NCBI RefSeq assembly: GCF_023612095.1
Contig: NZ_CP086235.1
Coordinates: 4,225,001-4,288,000 of the forward strand
Origin: Cytobacillus firmus
Lineage (GTDB): Bacteria > Bacillota > Bacilli > Bacillales > Cytobacillaceae
Direction of reading: 5' to 3'
DNA: 63,000 nt
Shown here: piece after piece, positions 53,112-63,000 of the stretch
Layout of the letters: every line of letters starts with the position of its first letter
How positions within the stretch are numbered: the first letter of the stretch is position 1
The notes under the pieces: model-generated
The model's input: only the letters and a program-made list of their open reading frames with translations
Told to the model about the DNA's origin: nothing
The model's database searches: none
Program-made: the position numbers and the translations under genes

Positions 53112-53156
53112 AAAAAAGAAGCCTCTCAAAAGTTCAGTGAACTAATGAGAAGCCTC
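53112..53156 (-). terminator. Terminator after groEL
   Basis: Minus-strand GAGGCTTCTCA pairs, with wobble, to TGAGAGGCTTC and is followed by TTTTTTATTT. A related hairpin is found at about 50555-50600. Confidence 0.7.
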
Positions 53157-53239
53157 CGTTAAAAACCTTAATGTCAGCATAATGTTAGCAAATCACTCTC
53201 AACATACTAACAAATCCTTTTATATCAAGGGTTGAGGGG

Positions 53240-54891
<1,652 letters not shown>

Positions 54892-54938
54892 TCAAAAATT
54901 TTAGCTTTATCTTTTAATAATCTTCGACTGATCGGCGA

Positions 54939-55223
54939 TTAGCCAATTACAGCAAGAATGTCATTTTCACGTAAAATTAAATATTCTTTGCCTTCGTACT
55001 TCACTTCAGTACCGGCATATTTTGAGAAGATGATACGGTCGCCGTCAGCAACTTCAAGGGCAACACGCTCACCATTTTCAAGAACGCGGCCAGTTCCCAC
55101 AGCTACAACTTTGCCTTCTTGAGGCTTCTCTTTAGCAGTGTCCGGCAGTACGATGCCGCTTGCAGTTTTTTCTTCAGTTTCAACAAGCTCGATAATGATT
55201 CGATCACCTAGTGGCTTTAACAA
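54939..55223 (-). CDS. groES: Co-chaperonin GroES (10 kDa)
   Basis: 94 residues, starting at TTG 55223 ([15 protein letters not shown]) with GAGGAGG nine bases upstream; an in-frame start at 55241 adds an unrelated extension. Mobile loop SGIVLPD and the C-terminal ENDILAVIG are conserved. Caps the GroEL ring. Confidence 0.96.
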   Translation of the reverse strand: MLKPLGDRIIIELVETEEKTASGIVLPDTAKEKPQEGKVVAVGTGRVLENGERVALEVADGDRIIFSKYAGTEVKYEGKEYLILRENDILAVIG

Positions 55224-55265
55224 GTGAAACAACCTCCTCAAATAATATGTAAATATTTTTATTTA

Positions 55266-55292
55266 TTAGCACTCTCTCTATTTGAGTGCTAA
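55266..55292 (-). promoter_or_regulatory. CIRCE operator (HrcA binding site)
   Basis: TTAGCACTC, nine bases, GAGTGCTAA: a perfect consensus inverted repeat, located between the groESL promoter and the groES start. HrcA-mediated heat-shock control is expected. Confidence 0.97.
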
Positions 55293-55302
55293 CACAATTA
55301 TT

Positions 55303-55331
55303 ATATTAATGAATCTCTTTTCTATTTGCAA
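55303..55331 (-). promoter_or_regulatory. SigA-type promoter of groESL
   Basis: Minus strand: TTGCAA, a 17-bp spacer, TAATAT, immediately upstream of the CIRCE. A TATAAT three bases further on is an alternative -10. Confidence 0.65.
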
Positions 55332-55538
55332 GGGTGAAGCTTAAATTTTTTATAAAAAAATTCATTCGCGCTTACCCGCTATTTTTCGACACGGACAACC
55401 TCTTAAGGATGCTGCTGAAACACACATTTTAACCATAACAGGTCTCTCTTTGGTGCTGATATTTGAAAGACGCTCCTTATAAAGAGTACAATGGCTTTAG
55501 GACTTGTTTCCAACACTCAGATTAAGGAGTAAAACACT

Positions 55539-56264
55539 TTGAAAAAGGAATACTGGATTATTTTAATCGCCTATATTGCCATGCAGCTTTCAAGCTTGTT
55601 TGGCGTTCCGCTCGTTTTATTAGCTGCCGATGCCCTCGGAAAGAATCCCGAGAATATGCAGATTCTGGCTGTGGCCTACTGGCTCGTAATCAGTTTCACG
55701 ATTACGCTGATTATTACGCTTCTACTACTAAGGAAAGAAATGAAACGGGGAATGGACAGGGATGCATCTTCTGTTGCAGGCTCTTTGGGCTGGGCTATTG
55801 GAGGCATATTTTTGGCCCTGATTGCTCAAGCTACAGCTGCAAGCATTGAAAACCTGATTGGCATTGAAATGGGATCTGAAAATACACAGCAGATTATCCG
55901 GATTATTGAAGCATCGCCAATCGTCATTTTAATCAGTTCGGTCATCGGGCCAATTCTTGAGGAAATCGTCTTTAGAAAGGTTATTTTTGGCTCTCTTCAC
56001 AAGCGCTTCAACTTCTTCCTGTCAGCCCTGATCAGCTCGGTCATTTTTGCTCTGGCCCATTTTGAGCCTGAACATGTACTGTTATACTCAGCAATGGGAT
56101 TCACCTTTGCCTTTTTATATGTCAAGACGAAGCGGATCATCGTGCCGATTTTTGCCCATGTAGCGATGAACACCTTTGTTGCGGTTGTTCAGCTGAATCA
56201 GGATAATATACAAAAGTGGTTAAAGGAAATGGAAAACATTCAGAGCTTTATCAGCTTTTTCTAG
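55539..56264 (+). CDS. ydiL: CPBP-family intramembrane metalloprotease (YdiL)
   Basis: 241 residues, about seven hydrophobic segments. The CPBP (Abi) motifs are EEIVFRKVIFG (about 144) and the downstream HFEPEH and HVAMNTF His motifs, forming the predicted membrane metal site. TTG start with AAGGAG upstream. Divergent from groES as in B. subtilis ydiL. Confidence 0.88.
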   Translation: MKKEYWIILIAYIAMQLSSLFGVPLVLLAADALGKNPENMQILAVAYWLVISFTITLIITLLLLRKEMKRGMDRDASSVAGSLGWAIGGIFLALIAQATAASIENLIGIEMGSENTQQIIRIIEASPIVILISSVIGPILEEIVFRKVIFGSLHKRFNFFLSALISSVIFALAHFEPEHVLLYSAMGFTFAFLYVKTKRIIVPIFAHVAMNTFVAVVQLNQDNIQKWLKEMENIQSFISFF

Positions 56265-56308
56265 CATAGCGTAATGCTGTGGAGTTTTAAAATTACTGGG
56301 GGATTATC

Positions 56309-56500
56309 ATGAGAAGCACACCTTTGTTTTCAGGCTTTATTTACATCCTTCTCGGATGCCTTTTTACCTTTATTGCCATTCAGAATACCCAGCGGGAAGA
56401 AACCTGGGGATTCTTTACTTATTTTCTGATGCTAATTGCCACATTTGATTTTGGCACCGGTCTCCGCTTGATTGGTCAGCATTTTAAAACGAAAAAATGA
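56309..56500 (+). CDS. ydiK: DUF4305 small membrane protein (YdiK)
   Basis: 63 residues with two hydrophobic segments, the size and position of B. subtilis YdiK next to ydiL. GGGGGA precedes ATG 56309. Gene order ydiL-ydiK is inverted relative to the usual ydiK-ydiL description, but both stay adjacent. Function unknown. Confidence 0.75.
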   Translation: MRSTPLFSGFIYILLGCLFTFIAIQNTQREETWGFFTYFLMLIATFDFGTGLRLIGQHFKTKK

Positions 56501-56524
56501 GCCCTCAAAAGGCTCATTTTTTTT
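56494..56524. terminator. Bidirectional terminator between ydiK and rex
   Basis: AAAATGAGCC pairs with GGCTCATTTT, with T runs on both sides; serves the convergent ydiK and rex genes. Confidence 0.85.
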
Positions 56525-57167
56525 ACACTTCTTCAGGATAATTTTTCAGAAAATAAACCAATGACTGCAGCTCCACTGCCAGATCGATATGGTGAATCCG
56601 AATCGAGGACGGTACAGTGAGCCTCGCAGGTGTAAAGTTAAGGATTCCTTTTATTTTCGCATTCACCATCCGATCGGTAATCGTCTGGGCAGGCGGTGCA
56701 GGCACCGTTAGAATCGCCACCTGAATATTATTTTTAACAATCACTTCTTCAAGGTCATCCATATGATAGACCGGCACATCACCGATTTCCGTGCCAACCT
56801 TGCTCTCATCCACATCAAATGCCACTTCTATTTTTGTATTATTATTTTTAAGAAAATTATAGTTAAGAAAGGCCGTTCCTAAATTCCCTACCCCGACCAA
56901 AGCAACTTTGGTAAGCTCGTCCTGGTCAAGAGTCTTCCGAAAGAAGCCCAGCAGGTAATTCACATTATATCCATAGCCTTTTTTCCCTAACGCACCAAAG
57001 TACGAAAAGTCACGGCGAATCGTTGCAGAATCCACTTTAACCGCCTCACTCAATTCTGCTGATGAGACTCTTTGTTTGCCGGAGGAATGAAGGTTCTTTA
57101 GGAAACGGTAATATAAAGGCAGCCGTTTAGCTGTTGCCTGCGGTATCTTAATTGGTTCATTGGCCAT
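56523..57167 (-). CDS. rex: Redox-sensing repressor Rex
   Basis: 214 residues. N-terminal winged helix ([35 protein letters not shown]) and Rossmann domain with [13 protein letters not shown] for NAD(H). Senses the NADH/NAD+ ratio and represses fermentation and anaerobic respiration genes. Follows moaC by 27 bp, as in B. subtilis. tatAy/tatCy, which lie between rex and ydiK in B. subtilis, are absent here. Confidence 0.95.
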   Translation of the reverse strand: MANEPIKIPQATAKRLPLYYRFLKNLHSSGKQRVSSAELSEAVKVDSATIRRDFSYFGALGKKGYGYNVNYLLGFFRKTLDQDELTKVALVGVGNLGTAFLNYNFLKNNNTKIEVAFDVDESKVGTEIGDVPVYHMDDLEEVIVKNNIQVAILTVPAPPAQTITDRMVNAKIKGILNFTPARLTVPSSIRIHHIDLAVELQSLVYFLKNYPEEV

Positions 57168-57194
57168 TCGTCCATCCCCATTTCTTATGATGAA

Positions 57195-57677
57195 TTAATT
57201 TCGTTTAAAATCTCCGTTTTTGCCGCCAGTTTTCTCTATTAAAAAGGTTGGTCCGATTACCATTCCTTTATCTACAGCCTTGCACATATCATAAACGGTC
57301 AGCGCACAGACAGAAGCAGCTGTTAACGCTTCCATTTCCACACCCGTATTTCCTTTTGTTTTAACAGAAGCCGTAATGATGAGAACGTACTCTTCCTCTT
57401 CTGCTTTCCATGAAAATGAAATGTCCACACCCTTTAGCGGCAGCGGATGGCACATCGGAATAATGTCCCATGTTTTCTTGCTCGCCATAATCCCTGCCGT
57501 TTGTGCAACAGCGAGTACATCCCCTTTTTTCATGGAGTTGGAAGTGATCTTCTCGTATATCTCCTGATTCACCGCAATACTTGACTGAGCAATGGCCGTC
57601 CTTGACGTCTCAGGCTTATCGCTGACATCCACCATTTTTGCCCTGCCCTCTTGATTAAAATGAGTAAAATCCGCCAT
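57195..57677 (-). CDS. moaC: Cyclic pyranopterin monophosphate synthase MoaC
   Basis: 160 residues; with MoaA makes cyclic pyranopterin monophosphate, the first step to molybdenum cofactor. Conserved [20 protein letters not shown] (about 75) and [12 protein letters not shown] with the KGNTG loop. Start ATG 57677 preceded by GAGGTG. Confidence 0.95.
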   Translation of the reverse strand: MADFTHFNQEGRAKMVDVSDKPETSRTAIAQSSIAVNQEIYEKITSNSMKKGDVLAVAQTAGIMASKKTWDIIPMCHPLPLKGVDISFSWKAEEEEYVLIITASVKTKGNTGVEMEALTAASVCALTVYDMCKAVDKGMVIGPTFLIEKTGGKNGDFKRN

Positions 57678-57869
57678 TTAAAAACACCTCTCTTCAAAAT
57701 CATACACTATTTTTCCGTTACTTTGTATGTGCATTGTAAGGTTCTTCACATATTTATTTACCTTTTTTTTATGATTTAATGCCCTGCAGGCGTGCTTATA
57801 GTCCTGTCTCCTTTATTGCCGAACATATATGAATGAGTTACACTTACTCTATACCCGAGGTGAAAGAAC

Positions 57870-59795
57870 ATGATACTATTACAAGTCAATCAGCTGGCAA
57901 AAAGTTTTGGCGCTGATCCCATTTTAACGAATATAAAGCTTGAAGTACAAACCAGGGACCGGATTGCCCTTGTAGGACGCAATGGTGCAGGAAAATCCAC
58001 CCTTTTAAAAATAATTGCCGGACACATGACGTATGATTCTGGTGAGATTATAAAGCCGAAGGAAGTAACCATCGGCTATCTTGCACAAAATACCGGTCTG
58101 GAATCGGAGTTATCCATTTGGGATGAAATGCTGACTGTTTTCAGTCATCTGCAGAAGCAGGAAAAACAGCTTCGCAGCCTTGAAGAACAAATGGCAGATC
58201 CTGATATCCTAAATAATTCTGATGCCTATGAACGCGTATTGAAAGATTACGACAAACTTCAGGTTGATTTCAAAGAAAATGGCGGCTATCAATATGAAGC
58301 AGATATCCGTTCCATTCTCCATGGACTCAATTTCAGCTCAATGGGCTATGATACTAAAATTTCATCATTGAGCGGCGGACAGCGAACAAGGCTCGCCCTT
58401 GGTAAACTTCTGCTCACAAAACCTGATATTTTAATCCTGGATGAGCCTACCAACCATCTTGATATTGAAACATTATCGTGGCTCGAACAATACCTGCAGG
58501 GATACAGCGGTGCTATTCTAATCGTATCACATGACCGGTACTTTCTTGATAAGGTCGTTTCTCAGGTTTACGAGATTTCCCGCCACCAAATAAGAAAGTA
58601 TCCAGGAAACTACAGTTCCTATTTGGATCAAAAAGCGGCTAATTTTGAAAAAGAGATGAAGCAATTCGAAAAACAACAGGAAGAAATCGCTAAGCTGCAG
58701 GACTTCATTCAGCGAAACCTCGCCCGGGCCTCCACAACCAAAAGGGCACAAAGCCGCAGAAAGCAGCTGGCCAGAATGGACGTGATGGACAGGCCGCTTG
58801 GAGACGAGAAATCGGCTTCCTTTGGATTTGACATCGAGCGTCAGTCGGGCAATGAGGTTTTAAATATACATTCTTTAGCTATAGGATACAAAGAGAAAGT
58901 CAGTGAGAATATTTCAATGCGGCTGGCAAGAGGCGACAGCATTGCACTAGTAGGCCCAAATGGAATCGGCAAGTCCACATTGCTTAAAACCATCATCAAA
59001 AAAATCCCTTCTTTTTCAGGGGAGATTCAGTACGGTTCCAATGTGACAATTGGCTACTATGACCAGGAACAGGCAGAGCTCACAAGCAACAAAAGAGTCC
59101 TGAACGAATTATGGGATGAATACCCGCTGAAACCGGAAAAAGAAATCAGGACCATACTTGGGAACTTTCTCTTCTCCGGTGATGATGTTCTAAAAATCGT
59201 TTCAACACTGAGCGGTGGTGAAAAGGCCCGGCTCGCACTTGCAAAGCTTATGATGCAGAAATCCAATTTTTTAATACTGGACGAGCCTACAAACCACTTG
59301 GACCTGGACAGCAAGGAAATTCTTGAAAATGCATTGATCGATTATCCCGGGACCATTCTCTTCGTCTCTCATGACCGCTACTTTATCAACAGAATTACAA
59401 CAAAAGTAGTTGAACTTTCTGGAAGCGGGGCAACTGAATATCTTGGCGATTATGATTATTATGTGGAAAAAAAGCAGGAGCAGGAGGAATTGCTTGCACT
59501 TAATAAGCAAGTTGACACCACCGCATCGCAGCCTGTTAAGCAGGACAAAAATAATTATCAGCAGGATAAAGAAGCTAAAAAGCTCGAACGCCAGCGAAAA
59601 AGAAGAATGGAAGAAATTGAAGAACACATAGAAAACTTAGAAACAGTCATAGATGCTAATGATCAGCTTTTATGTGATCCGAATGTTTATCAGGACCATG
59701 AAAAGGTAATGGAAATAACAAATGAAACAGATGATGCAAAAGCAAAGCTGGAAGAATTGATGGAAGAATGGACGCTTTTAGCTGAAGAGGATTGA
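57870..59795 (+). CDS. ydiF: ABC-F family ATPase (YdiF)
   Basis: 641 residues with two ABC domains and no membrane part: Walker A GRNGAGKSTL and GPNGIGKSTL, signatures LSGGQRTRLALG and LSGGEKARLAL, and a linker between. Lys/Glu-rich coiled-coil C-terminus (about 545-640). ABC-F proteins act on the ribosome, in translation or antibiotic protection; YdiF is the housekeeping type. GAGGTG precedes ATG 57870. Plus strand between moaC and tsaD as in B. subtilis. Confidence 0.93.
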   Translation: MILLQVNQLAKSFGADPILTNIKLEVQTRDRIALVGRNGAGKSTLLKIIAGHMTYDSGEIIKPKEVTIGYLAQNTGLESELSIWDEMLTVFSHLQKQEKQLRSLEEQMADPDILNNSDAYERVLKDYDKLQVDFKENGGYQYEADIRSILHGLNFSSMGYDTKISSLSGGQRTRLALGKLLLTKPDILILDEPTNHLDIETLSWLEQYLQGYSGAILIVSHDRYFLDKVVSQVYEISRHQIRKYPGNYSSYLDQKAANFEKEMKQFEKQQEEIAKLQDFIQRNLARASTTKRAQSRRKQLARMDVMDRPLGDEKSASFGFDIERQSGNEVLNIHSLAIGYKEKVSENISMRLARGDSIALVGPNGIGKSTLLKTIIKKIPSFSGEIQYGSNVTIGYYDQEQAELTSNKRVLNELWDEYPLKPEKEIRTILGNFLFSGDDVLKIVSTLSGGEKARLALAKLMMQKSNFLILDEPTNHLDLDSKEILENALIDYPGTILFVSHDRYFINRITTKVVELSGSGATEYLGDYDYYVEKKQEQEELLALNKQVDTTASQPVKQDKNNYQQDKEAKKLERQRKRRMEEIEEHIENLETVIDANDQLLCDPNVYQDHEKVMEITNETDDAKAKLEELMEEWTLLAEED

Positions 59796-59815
59796 GAGAA
59801 TATTCATAACTTTTA

Positions 59816-59846
59816 GACTGGTAGAATAGTCACTGCCAGTCTTTTT
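59816..59846 (+). terminator. Terminator after ydiF
   Basis: AGACTGG pairs with CCAGTCT and is followed by TTTTTATT. Confidence 0.85.
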
Positions 59847-59848
59847 TA

Positions 59849-59982
59849 TTATCCACAAAGATAATCACAAGAAAAACGCAGTTATATGTACTCTCCACAG
59901 ACTTTTCCACATTATCCACAATTAAAGCTGATTTTATCCACATTACCAACATAAAATTCTGAAATGAATGATTTTATCCACA
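59849..59982 (+). promoter_or_regulatory. DnaA-box cluster between ydiF and tsaD
   Basis: Four perfect DnaA boxes TTATCCACA on the plus strand at 59849-59857, 59912-59920, 59934-59942 and 59974-59982. There is a one-mismatch box at 59903-59911 and a one-mismatch box on the other strand at 60031-60039 inside tsaD. From memory B. subtilis has a DnaA-box cluster at the same gene (gcp/ydiE), so this is probably the conserved element that binds DnaA away from oriC. Confidence 0.85.
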
Positions 59983-59983
59983 G

Positions 59984-60015
59984 AAAAAGCCCCCTATGCT
60001 GTCGGGGACTTTTTC
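59984..60015 (-). terminator. Terminator after tsaD
   Basis: Minus-strand AAAAAGTCCCC pairs with GGGGGCTTTTT around a nine-base loop. Directly abuts the last DnaA box. Confidence 0.85.
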
Positions 60016-60019
60016 CTAT

Positions 60020-61048
60020 TTATTTATCGTTGTGGATAGTAATATCTAAACCGGGATTTGCATTTAAATCCAGACCGGCGAAGTGTCCTTTATCAAACAG
60101 GACACTTCCTGCTGCCGCTATCATCGCTGCATTATCTGTGCATAAAGATAATGGCGGAATAATAAGCTTTATATCAGCTCTATTTCCAAACTTCTTTTCT
60201 AAAGAAGCCCGAAGACCTTTATTCGCAGCAACTCCGCCTGCGAGCAAAAGCTGATTCACCTGATACTCTTCAACTGCTCTTTCTGTTTTCGTTACCAGGA
60301 CGTCAATAACACTATCCTGGAAGCTTGCCGCCAGATCCTCCGGTACTATCTTCTCTCCACGCTGTTCAGCGTTGTGGACAGTGTTGATAACCGCTGATTT
60401 TAAGCCGCTGAAGCTAAAATCGTATGAACCTTCTTCCAGCCAGGCTCTTGGAAGCTGAATAGCTGGATTCCCTTCATGTGCGAGTCTGTCAATGTGAGGA
60501 CCTCCCGGATATGGCAGGTTTAAGGTCCGGGCAACTTTATCATATGCCTCACCTGCAGCATCATCCCTTGTCTCGCCAATTACTTCGAAATGGCCATGCT
60601 CCTTCATATAGACCAGTTCTGTATGTCCGCCGGAGACTACCAGGGAAAGTAACGGGAATTCCATTTCTTCCACCAGTCTGTTTGCATAAATATGGCCAGC
60701 AATATGATGCACGCCTACCAGCGGGATGCGGTGAGCAAATGCAACGGCTTTTGCGGCATTAACCCCAATCAGAAGCGCCCCTACAAGGCCAGGTCCTTCC
60801 GTTACAGCAATTGCTGAAAGATCAGAATATGTGATCCCTGCCTTATATAATGCTTCTTCCAGTACGATTGTTATCTGTTCAACATGATGACGGGAAGCTA
60901 TTTCGGGAACTACTCCGCCAAAACGTTTATGGCTTTCTATTTGGGATGCAACGATATTGGCTGTAATTTCGCGTCCATTCTTAATGATGGCTACAGCCGT
61001 TTCATCACAGCTCGTTTCAATTCCCATGATCCATTGATCTTTTTTCAT
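60020..61048 (-). CDS. tsaD: tRNA N6-threonylcarbamoyladenosine transferase TsaD
   Basis: 342 residues, catalytic subunit placing the threonylcarbamoyl group on A37 of ANN-decoding tRNAs with TsaB and TsaE. Signature motifs: [13 protein letters not shown] at the start, metal-binding His in [12 protein letters not shown], and [11 protein letters not shown] 61048 shares one base with the rimI stop (TAATG) and has GGGTG eight bases upstream; a GTG at 61063 is rejected. Confidence 0.96.
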   Translation of the reverse strand: MKKDQWIMGIETSCDETAVAIIKNGREITANIVASQIESHKRFGGVVPEIASRHHVEQITIVLEEALYKAGITYSDLSAIAVTEGPGLVGALLIGVNAAKAVAFAHRIPLVGVHHIAGHIYANRLVEEMEFPLLSLVVSGGHTELVYMKEHGHFEVIGETRDDAAGEAYDKVARTLNLPYPGGPHIDRLAHEGNPAIQLPRAWLEEGSYDFSFSGLKSAVINTVHNAEQRGEKIVPEDLAASFQDSVIDVLVTKTERAVEEYQVNQLLLAGGVAANKGLRASLEKKFGNRADIKLIIPPLSLCTDNAAMIAAAGSVLFDKGHFAGLDLNANPGLDITIHNDK

Positions 61049-61497
61049 TATAAATTCACCCACATTACTAAAGCATCTTCTTGATTATCTGTGTAATAGT
61101 TCTTCCTGATGGCTCCGTTTTGAAAACCAAGCTTTCGGTATAAGGACTGAGCTGTGAAGTTGGATACCCTTACTTCCAGAGTCATTGTGATGACTCCCTT
61201 TTCAGACGCAACCTCCATTAGCTGCCGCATCAAAGCTTCTCCAAGTTTTCTCCCCCGATATTCAGGGAGCAGCGCAACATTGGTGATATGAGCTTCATCC
61301 ACGACAATCCATGCTCCACAGTATCCTATTACTTTATTTTCTTCTTCTAAAACAACATACAAAGCAAACTGGTTATGAGTTAATTCGTTAAAAAAGGCCT
61401 CCCTGCTCCAGGGTGTTGCAAAGGATTTGTGTTCGATCTCCAAAACATCATCAATATCCTCTTCATTCATCAAACGGAAAGTTAAGGATTTATTCAT
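61048..61497 (-). CDS. rimI: Ribosomal protein alanine N-acetyltransferase RimI-like
   Basis: 149 residues, GNAT fold: [35 protein letters not shown] (acetyl-CoA pyrophosphate loop RGRKLG), and [13 protein letters not shown]. Acetylates the N-terminus of ribosomal protein S18 in characterised homologues. Part of the tsaE-tsaB-rimI-tsaD operon. Confidence 0.92.
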   Translation of the reverse strand: MNKSLTFRLMNEEDIDDVLEIEHKSFATPWSREAFFNELTHNQFALYVVLEEENKVIGYCGAWIVVDEAHITNVALLPEYRGRKLGEALMRQLMEVASEKGVITMTLEVRVSNFTAQSLYRKLGFQNGAIRKNYYTDNQEDALVMWVNL

Positions 61498-61513
61498 ACG
61501 TCCGCTTCCTCAT

Positions 61514-62218
61514 CTATAACTTTTTTTCCTTGTTTGCTTTTATCCAATTAGCTTCAGCTTCCGCAATCCTAATGTAATTAGGTACAAAAGAATGGACATC
61601 CTCAGCCTCGCGGTCACGTCCTAATAAAGCAAGTTCTGCCGGCCTTGGGTTATGTTCTGCAGGTGAAGCAAACACTGCCCGCTCATTAAGGAATTCTCTG
61701 AATACATCTTTATGCAATGGCAAATCATTCCCAATGAAAAGAACGTTTTCCTGCTGTTCTGAGAGCATGGCTGCCCATTCTTTTGAAAGCAGAAGCTGGT
61801 CTTTGATCACCGATACTAACTGCCCTTCCCTATACTGATAGAGGCCGGTATAAACTTGCCCTCTCCGTGCATCAAATATGGGAGAAATGACTCCATTGAA
61901 GTATCTGCCAGCCGAGGCTGCATAAACTTCAAGACTTGATACCCCAACAAGCGGCTTATTTAAAGTCCATGCCAGTGTTTTTGCAATCGTTACCCCGATA
62001 CGCACTCCAGTATACGAACCAGGTCCTTTCGCTACAACAATTTTATCTAATTCAGCAGGCTTAACACCGCAGTCTTTCATTAAAATATCAATAGCCGGCA
62101 TAACCCGGACAGAATGATTTTTTTTTACATTTGTAATATACTCGCCTATAACCTGATCGCCATCCAGAAGAGCTACTCCCAGAGGGTAATTGGATGTATC
62201 TATGGCCAAAACCTTCAT
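61514..62218 (-). CDS. tsaB: tRNA threonylcarbamoyladenosine biosynthesis protein TsaB
   Basis: 234 residues, non-catalytic ASKHA-fold partner of TsaD. Begins [17 protein letters not shown] and has KGPGSYTGVRIGVTIAKTLAW (about 65-85). ATG overlaps the tsaE stop by four bases. Confidence 0.95.
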   Translation of the reverse strand: MKVLAIDTSNYPLGVALLDGDQVIGEYITNVKKNHSVRVMPAIDILMKDCGVKPAELDKIVVAKGPGSYTGVRIGVTIAKTLAWTLNKPLVGVSSLEVYAASAGRYFNGVISPIFDARRGQVYTGLYQYREGQLVSVIKDQLLLSKEWAAMLSEQQENVLFIGNDLPLHKDVFREFLNERAVFASPAEHNPRPAELALLGRDREAEDVHSFVPNYIRIAEAEANWIKANKEKKL

Positions 62219-62670
62219 GACATAATCTCCTTACACAATTCCTCATATCTTCTGCCCTGAGGTTCCAGGACAAGCCTTCTTGAGTCATGATCATCAAGAT
62301 ATAAATAAATCGTCAGTAACTCTTCGGGCAGCTGTTCTTTAACAAGATGAGCCCATTCTACAACTGTGACCCCATTACCATCAAAATATTCATCAAACCC
62401 CAAATCCTCAAAGGAATCTTCAACTCTATATACATCCATATGATAAAGGGGCAATCTTCCGTGGTATTCTTTAATAATTGTAAAAGTCGGGCTATTTACA
62501 TTCCGTGTTATATTTAGCCCTTTGGCCAGCCCCTTGGTGAAGGTCGTTTTCCCCGCACCCAAATCGCCTTCCAGAGCAAGGACATCCCCCGGCTGAAGCA
62601 GGCTGCCAAGCTTTTCTGAAAACCCCATCGTATCCTCTGGGTTCTTTGAGATAAACTCAAACTGACTCAT
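62215..62670 (-). CDS. tsaE: tRNA threonylcarbamoyladenosine biosynthesis ATPase TsaE
   Basis: 151 residues. Walker [17 protein letters not shown] (about 35), [19 protein letters not shown] and VEWAHL, as in B. subtilis YdiB. ATG 62670 is chosen (AAAGGTG nine bases upstream); a GTG at 62682 is possible. Supplies ATPase activity to the TsaBD complex. First gene of the operon; thiL is not directly upstream here, a tRNA gene is. Confidence 0.93.
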   Translation of the reverse strand: MSQFEFISKNPEDTMGFSEKLGSLLQPGDVLALEGDLGAGKTTFTKGLAKGLNITRNVNSPTFTIIKEYHGRLPLYHMDVYRVEDSFEDLGFDEYFDGNGVTVVEWAHLVKEQLPEELLTIYLYLDDHDSRRLVLEPQGRRYEELCKEIMS

Positions 62671-62807
62671 ATGTTTCAACACCTTTTATTATCTAATCTA
62701 TAAGCGAAAAGAAAAAGTACAAACGCTTTATCACCCATACCGCCTCAAGGCAGTAGGAGATTGCGGTGGACAGTTCTCGAAATTCAAAGAACTGCATTCT
62801 AAGATTA

Positions 62808-62836
62808 CAAAAAAACCTTAGGATAAATCCTAAGGA
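62808..62836 (-). terminator. Terminator between the tRNA gene and tsaE
   Basis: Minus-strand perfect stem CCTTAGGA/TCCTAAGG with a four-base loop, followed by TTTTTTTTG. A weak TTGTAC/TAGATT promoter lies further on (about 62700-62730) before tsaE. Confidence 0.85.
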
Positions 62837-62930
62837 GAATAGTCTATATGTAGTTTACCTTATTTTGCAGCAATGGGCAAAGTAAGCTATTTTCATTATT
62901 AACATCATATACACTAATGGTAAAAAGGCA

Positions 62931-62956
62931 TAAAAAAAGACGAAACCAAGTTTCGT
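62931..62956 (-). terminator. Terminator after tRNA-Asp
   Basis: Minus-strand CGAAAC/GTTTCG stem followed by TCTTTTTTTATG, 22 bases after the tRNA 3' end. Confidence 0.8.
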
Positions 62957-62977
62957 TTTACTTTTAGAGCTATAAAA

Positions 62978-63000
62978 TGGCGGTCCGGACGGGACTCGAA
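62978..63000 (-). tRNA. tRNA-Asp, 3' end only
   Basis: Minus strand TTCGAGTCCCGTCCGGACCGCCA up to the window edge (shown here in part): T-loop TTCGAGT, T-stem CCCGT, acceptor CCGGACC, discriminator G and encoded CCA. The acceptor implies a 5' end GGTCCGG, which fits Bacillus tRNA-Asp. The anticodon lies outside the window, so identity is inferred from the acceptor. Confidence 0.75.

Noticed and set aside
62700..62800. GC-rich inverted segment upstream of tsaE as a T-box or riboswitch
   Set aside because: A CCGC/GCGG hairpin is present but there is no T-box motif, specifier or recognised aptamer core.

Overview
The window comes from a low-GC Gram-positive spore-former of the family Bacillaceae (Bacillus/Cytobacillus-like). 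The evidence is B. subtilis-type gene order (yeaC-yeaD-yebA-guaA-pbuG; ydiB-C-D-E / ydiF / moaC-rex / ydiK-ydiL / groES-groEL), guanine riboswitches, a GlcT-type antitermination target, a perfect CIRCE operator, strong AGGAGG ribosome sites, and many TTG starts. Nearly everything before 47 kb is on the minus strand. All identifications are from reading the sequence and from memory of the families; no database search was run.

Layout. 1-0.95 kb: 5' part of a 16S rRNA gene and its tandem promoters. 1-12.2 kb: housekeeping block with ptsG and its regulator glcT, the purine genes pbuG and guaA each behind a guanine riboswitch, and the yeaC-yeaD-yebA operon (MoxR ATPase, DUF58, transglutaminase). 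12.4-15.7 kb: a secreted lipase-like hydrolase and a transglutaminase lipoprotein. 15.7-35.8 kb: a complete type VIIb secretion (Yuk/Ess) locus in the order yukE-yukD-essB-essC-esaA-essA. It is followed by a toxin module: two small helical partner proteins, an LXG effector ending in a glycine zipper, two related putative adaptor/chaperone proteins, a small membrane protein, and a run of seven tandem paralogues of one small membrane protein that I interpret as an amplified immunity array. A second copy of the membrane gene pair closes the array. 36-40 kb: a lone ABC binding lipoprotein and an osmoprotectant-type ABC transporter whose permease and binding protein are fused. 40-42.6 kb: a cluster of small paralogous proteins, possibly spore-associated. 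42.7-48.7 kb: a second LXG module with a PD-(D/E)XK nuclease toxin, its immunity gene, an IS3-family insertion sequence, and a broken spare toxin tip (HNH nuclease) with its own immunity gene. The toxin and the spare tip share a 432/433-bp direct repeat that could allow tip swapping. Two partner genes lie divergently. 48.8-53.2 kb: a DUF4317 protein, a glyoxalase-fold protein, and a small ArsR-controlled operon lying between two copies of the groEL 3' end. 53.2-62.7 kb: groESL and the ydi genes, with a cluster of DnaA boxes beside tsaD. The window ends in the 3' end of a tRNA-Asp gene.

How it fits together. The Yuk/Ess core would export both LXG effectors. The glycine-zipper toxin probably acts on membranes and the seven-copy array would protect the producer. 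The architecture parallels the Staphylococcus TspA/TsaI arrangement but uses a different immunity family. Several genes here (essB, two array copies, one small paralogue, one partner protein) carry single-base shifts, mostly in A/T runs. These may be real decay, phase variation or consensus errors, and should be resolved before functional claims are made.
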